In this document: one piece after another, positions 62,610 through 64,000 of the stretch
Layout of the letters: every line of letters starts with the position of its first letter
Numbering within the stretch: the first letter of the stretch is position 1
Notes under the pieces: generated by a model
Databases searched by the model: none
Seen by the model: only the letters and a program-made list of their open reading frames with translations
Told to the model about the DNA's origin: nothing
Position numbers and translations under genes: made by a program
Assembly (NCBI GenBank): GCA_963971575.1
Contig: OZ020612.1
Span: 65,904,869-65,968,868 of the forward strand
Source: Liopterus haemorrhoidalis
Lineage: Eukaryota > Arthropoda > Insecta > Coleoptera > Dytiscidae
Reading direction: 5' to 3'
DNA length: 64,000 nucleotides

Positions 62610-63035
62610 ACAAAGGGGTAGTTTTAAGGGGCAGCACTAGCTAGCCCCCCAAAACAATAAATACGCCCCCAAAGTACGCGTGTGCTTGTACCTAAGTACT
62701 GTTTGTGTTTGTGTTACCAGGGACGTGCCCTAGATGGCAGCACTAGCTAACCAAACAGGGCACAAATTGGCTGTCCTCATGGTAAGCGTGTGTGATTTTA
62801 TTTTTTAATATTATCATGCACATTTTTATATGTATGTGTATTTGTCTGTGTGTACGAGTGTGTGTTACTCGGAGTATGCCCTAAGGGGTAGCACTAGCTT
62901 CCCCCCCAGGACAATTAAAGACCACTCCGAAGTAAGCGTGTGGGAATTTAATTTTGCTTTAGTTGGGGTGTGTTTTAAGCGGTAGCTTTAAGCTTCCCAC
63001 CCAAGACACGATACAGGCTACCCCAAGGAAAAGCG
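62610..63035. repeat. degenerate ~110-130-bp tandem array with GGxAGCACTAGCT
   Basis: AAGGGGCAGCACTAGCTAGC (62626), AGATGGCAGCACTAGCTAAC (62732), AGGGGTAGCACTAGCTTCCC (62883) and AAGCGGTAGCTTTAAGCTTC (62969) start comparable modules. Each is followed by a CCCCC.(A)GGACA/AAACAATAAA stretch and (A)AG(T/G)A(A/C)GCGTGTG. About four units with uneven spacing. Confidence 0.72.
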
Positions 63036-64000
63036 AAATTCAAATTTAAAAACTCAAAAATATTTAAAAAAAAAATTTAATTGATTTTAATTTTAATACA
63101 AAAATGAATTATCTTAAAAGTGTGTCTATAAATTTGACAATAAAAGAGTCTCTACAAGTTCTAAAGGAGAATCTAAAAATTGAAATCTAAATTTAACTAA
63201 ATTTGACTAATTAAAAATTTTACTAAAAATTTGAAGCTTAAGATACTACTCAAAAAAATTATCTCAAAACATTGACTAAAAAATGTACTCAAAAATCGGT
63301 CTAAAAACTAATTATAAAATATTGACTTAAAAGTTTAACTATTTAAATTGACTAAAAATTTCCTAACACATAACAAAACAATTTAAAAAAATTGTGTGTG
63401 TGTGTATGCATTTATATAAAAAAGGTACAAAAAAAATATTTCTCTTAAAAAAACTGATTCTAAAATATTGACTTTAGGTCAATAAAGTCAATATTTTACG
63501 TGATGACCTGAAAATAAAAAACTGCTCAAATTCGAGCCGACAATATTAAAAAATATTGTCCCTTATCTGTTTCTTTCTTAAATCTAACATGCAAAATTAC
63601 TGTGTGCCTTTTTAGTGTGTCATGAAAATGCCTCAAATATATCCAGTCAGCCTTAGTAAATTAACGTCCAGTTCAAATAAGAATGCAGTAGTTAACGCTG
63701 CAAAACGAAAACGATTTACAGCAAATACTATATATATAAAATGAATTATTTGAAAATTTAAATAAATAATACGATAACAATTAGGTTATCGACACAAATT
63801 CCATACAAAGGATATTTTGAATTTGAAATATTAATTTTTAAAAATTATATCAAATATTTAAAAATGGTTTAAAACCCCAAACAGAATCATTATTTCACCA
63901 GAATTAATGTCTGTAATAAATAATGTAACGATTATTTTGACAAGTTTTGTTAATTGCAAGAGATGATGCATTCTTAATTGGAATAAACTACAGAAACATT
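63036..64000. other. AT-rich, no gene seen
   Basis: 63180-63480 is low complexity with repeated ACTAAAAATTT and AAAATATTGACTTAA phrases. No coding similarity to the window end. Confidence 0.5.

Overview
The window looks like a transposon-dominated, AT-rich stretch of an arthropod (most likely insect) genome. I found no bacterial-style operons, rRNA, true tRNA genes or confident host protein-coding exons. Nearly every recognisable coding stretch belongs to a mobile element: mariner/Tc1/IS630 transposases (including the helix-turn-helix subgroup ending in SPDL..(N/M)DFF.WGYLK, common in insects), hAT transposons and their short derivatives, non-LTR retrotransposons of Jockey-like, CR1-like and probable RTE-like types, one solo LTR, one pogo/Tigger relic, and tRNA-derived SINEs. 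The lineage below 'insect' cannot be fixed from this sequence.

Layout. 1-13 kb: a mariner-like element with 100-bp inverted repeats (1143-2530), a truncated mariner (about 3120-3685), TA- and 8-bp-duplicating MITEs, a ~178-bp satellite, a transposase relic split by a solo LTR (5068-6293), a LINE 3' end, a dispersed repeat with Pol III-like boxes (8608-9530), a truncated transposase (10219-11075) and two opposed LINE fragments. 14-17 kb: a LINE reverse transcriptase interrupted by a hAT element and, independently, by a Jockey-like LINE. 17-24 kb: satellite and dispersed repeats, a foldback element made of degenerate tandem repeats, an apparently intact IS630/mariner-like transposon (20476-21785), and a CAGA-microsatellite repeat. 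24-36 kb: a THAP-domain fragment, hAT-type elements with target duplications, a foldback MITE carrying hammerhead-like cores, a SINE with a foreign insert, a second satellite array, a hAT element rich in ATCCGC motifs, and LINE tails. 36-50 kb: a decayed mariner, a deleted Tc1, a pogo relic, a Jockey-like LINE with a 13-bp duplication, a second copy of the Pol III-box repeat, and a 1.57-kb Tc1 element with IR/DR ends lying inside a LINE. 49.5-50.7 kb: a 660-bp palindrome with a CAGA array and a SINE with a 14-bp duplication. 53.6-59.8 kb: a domain of minisatellites and longer tandem repeats. 60-64 kb: AT-rich sequence, two relatively GC-rich unidentified islands and one more degenerate repeat array.

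What ties the window together is nesting. In several places removal of an insert plus one target duplication restores the reading frame or sequence of the older element, so the order of insertions can be read directly. Only the 20476-21785 element has both termini and an uninterrupted transposase; the others are broken or internally deleted.
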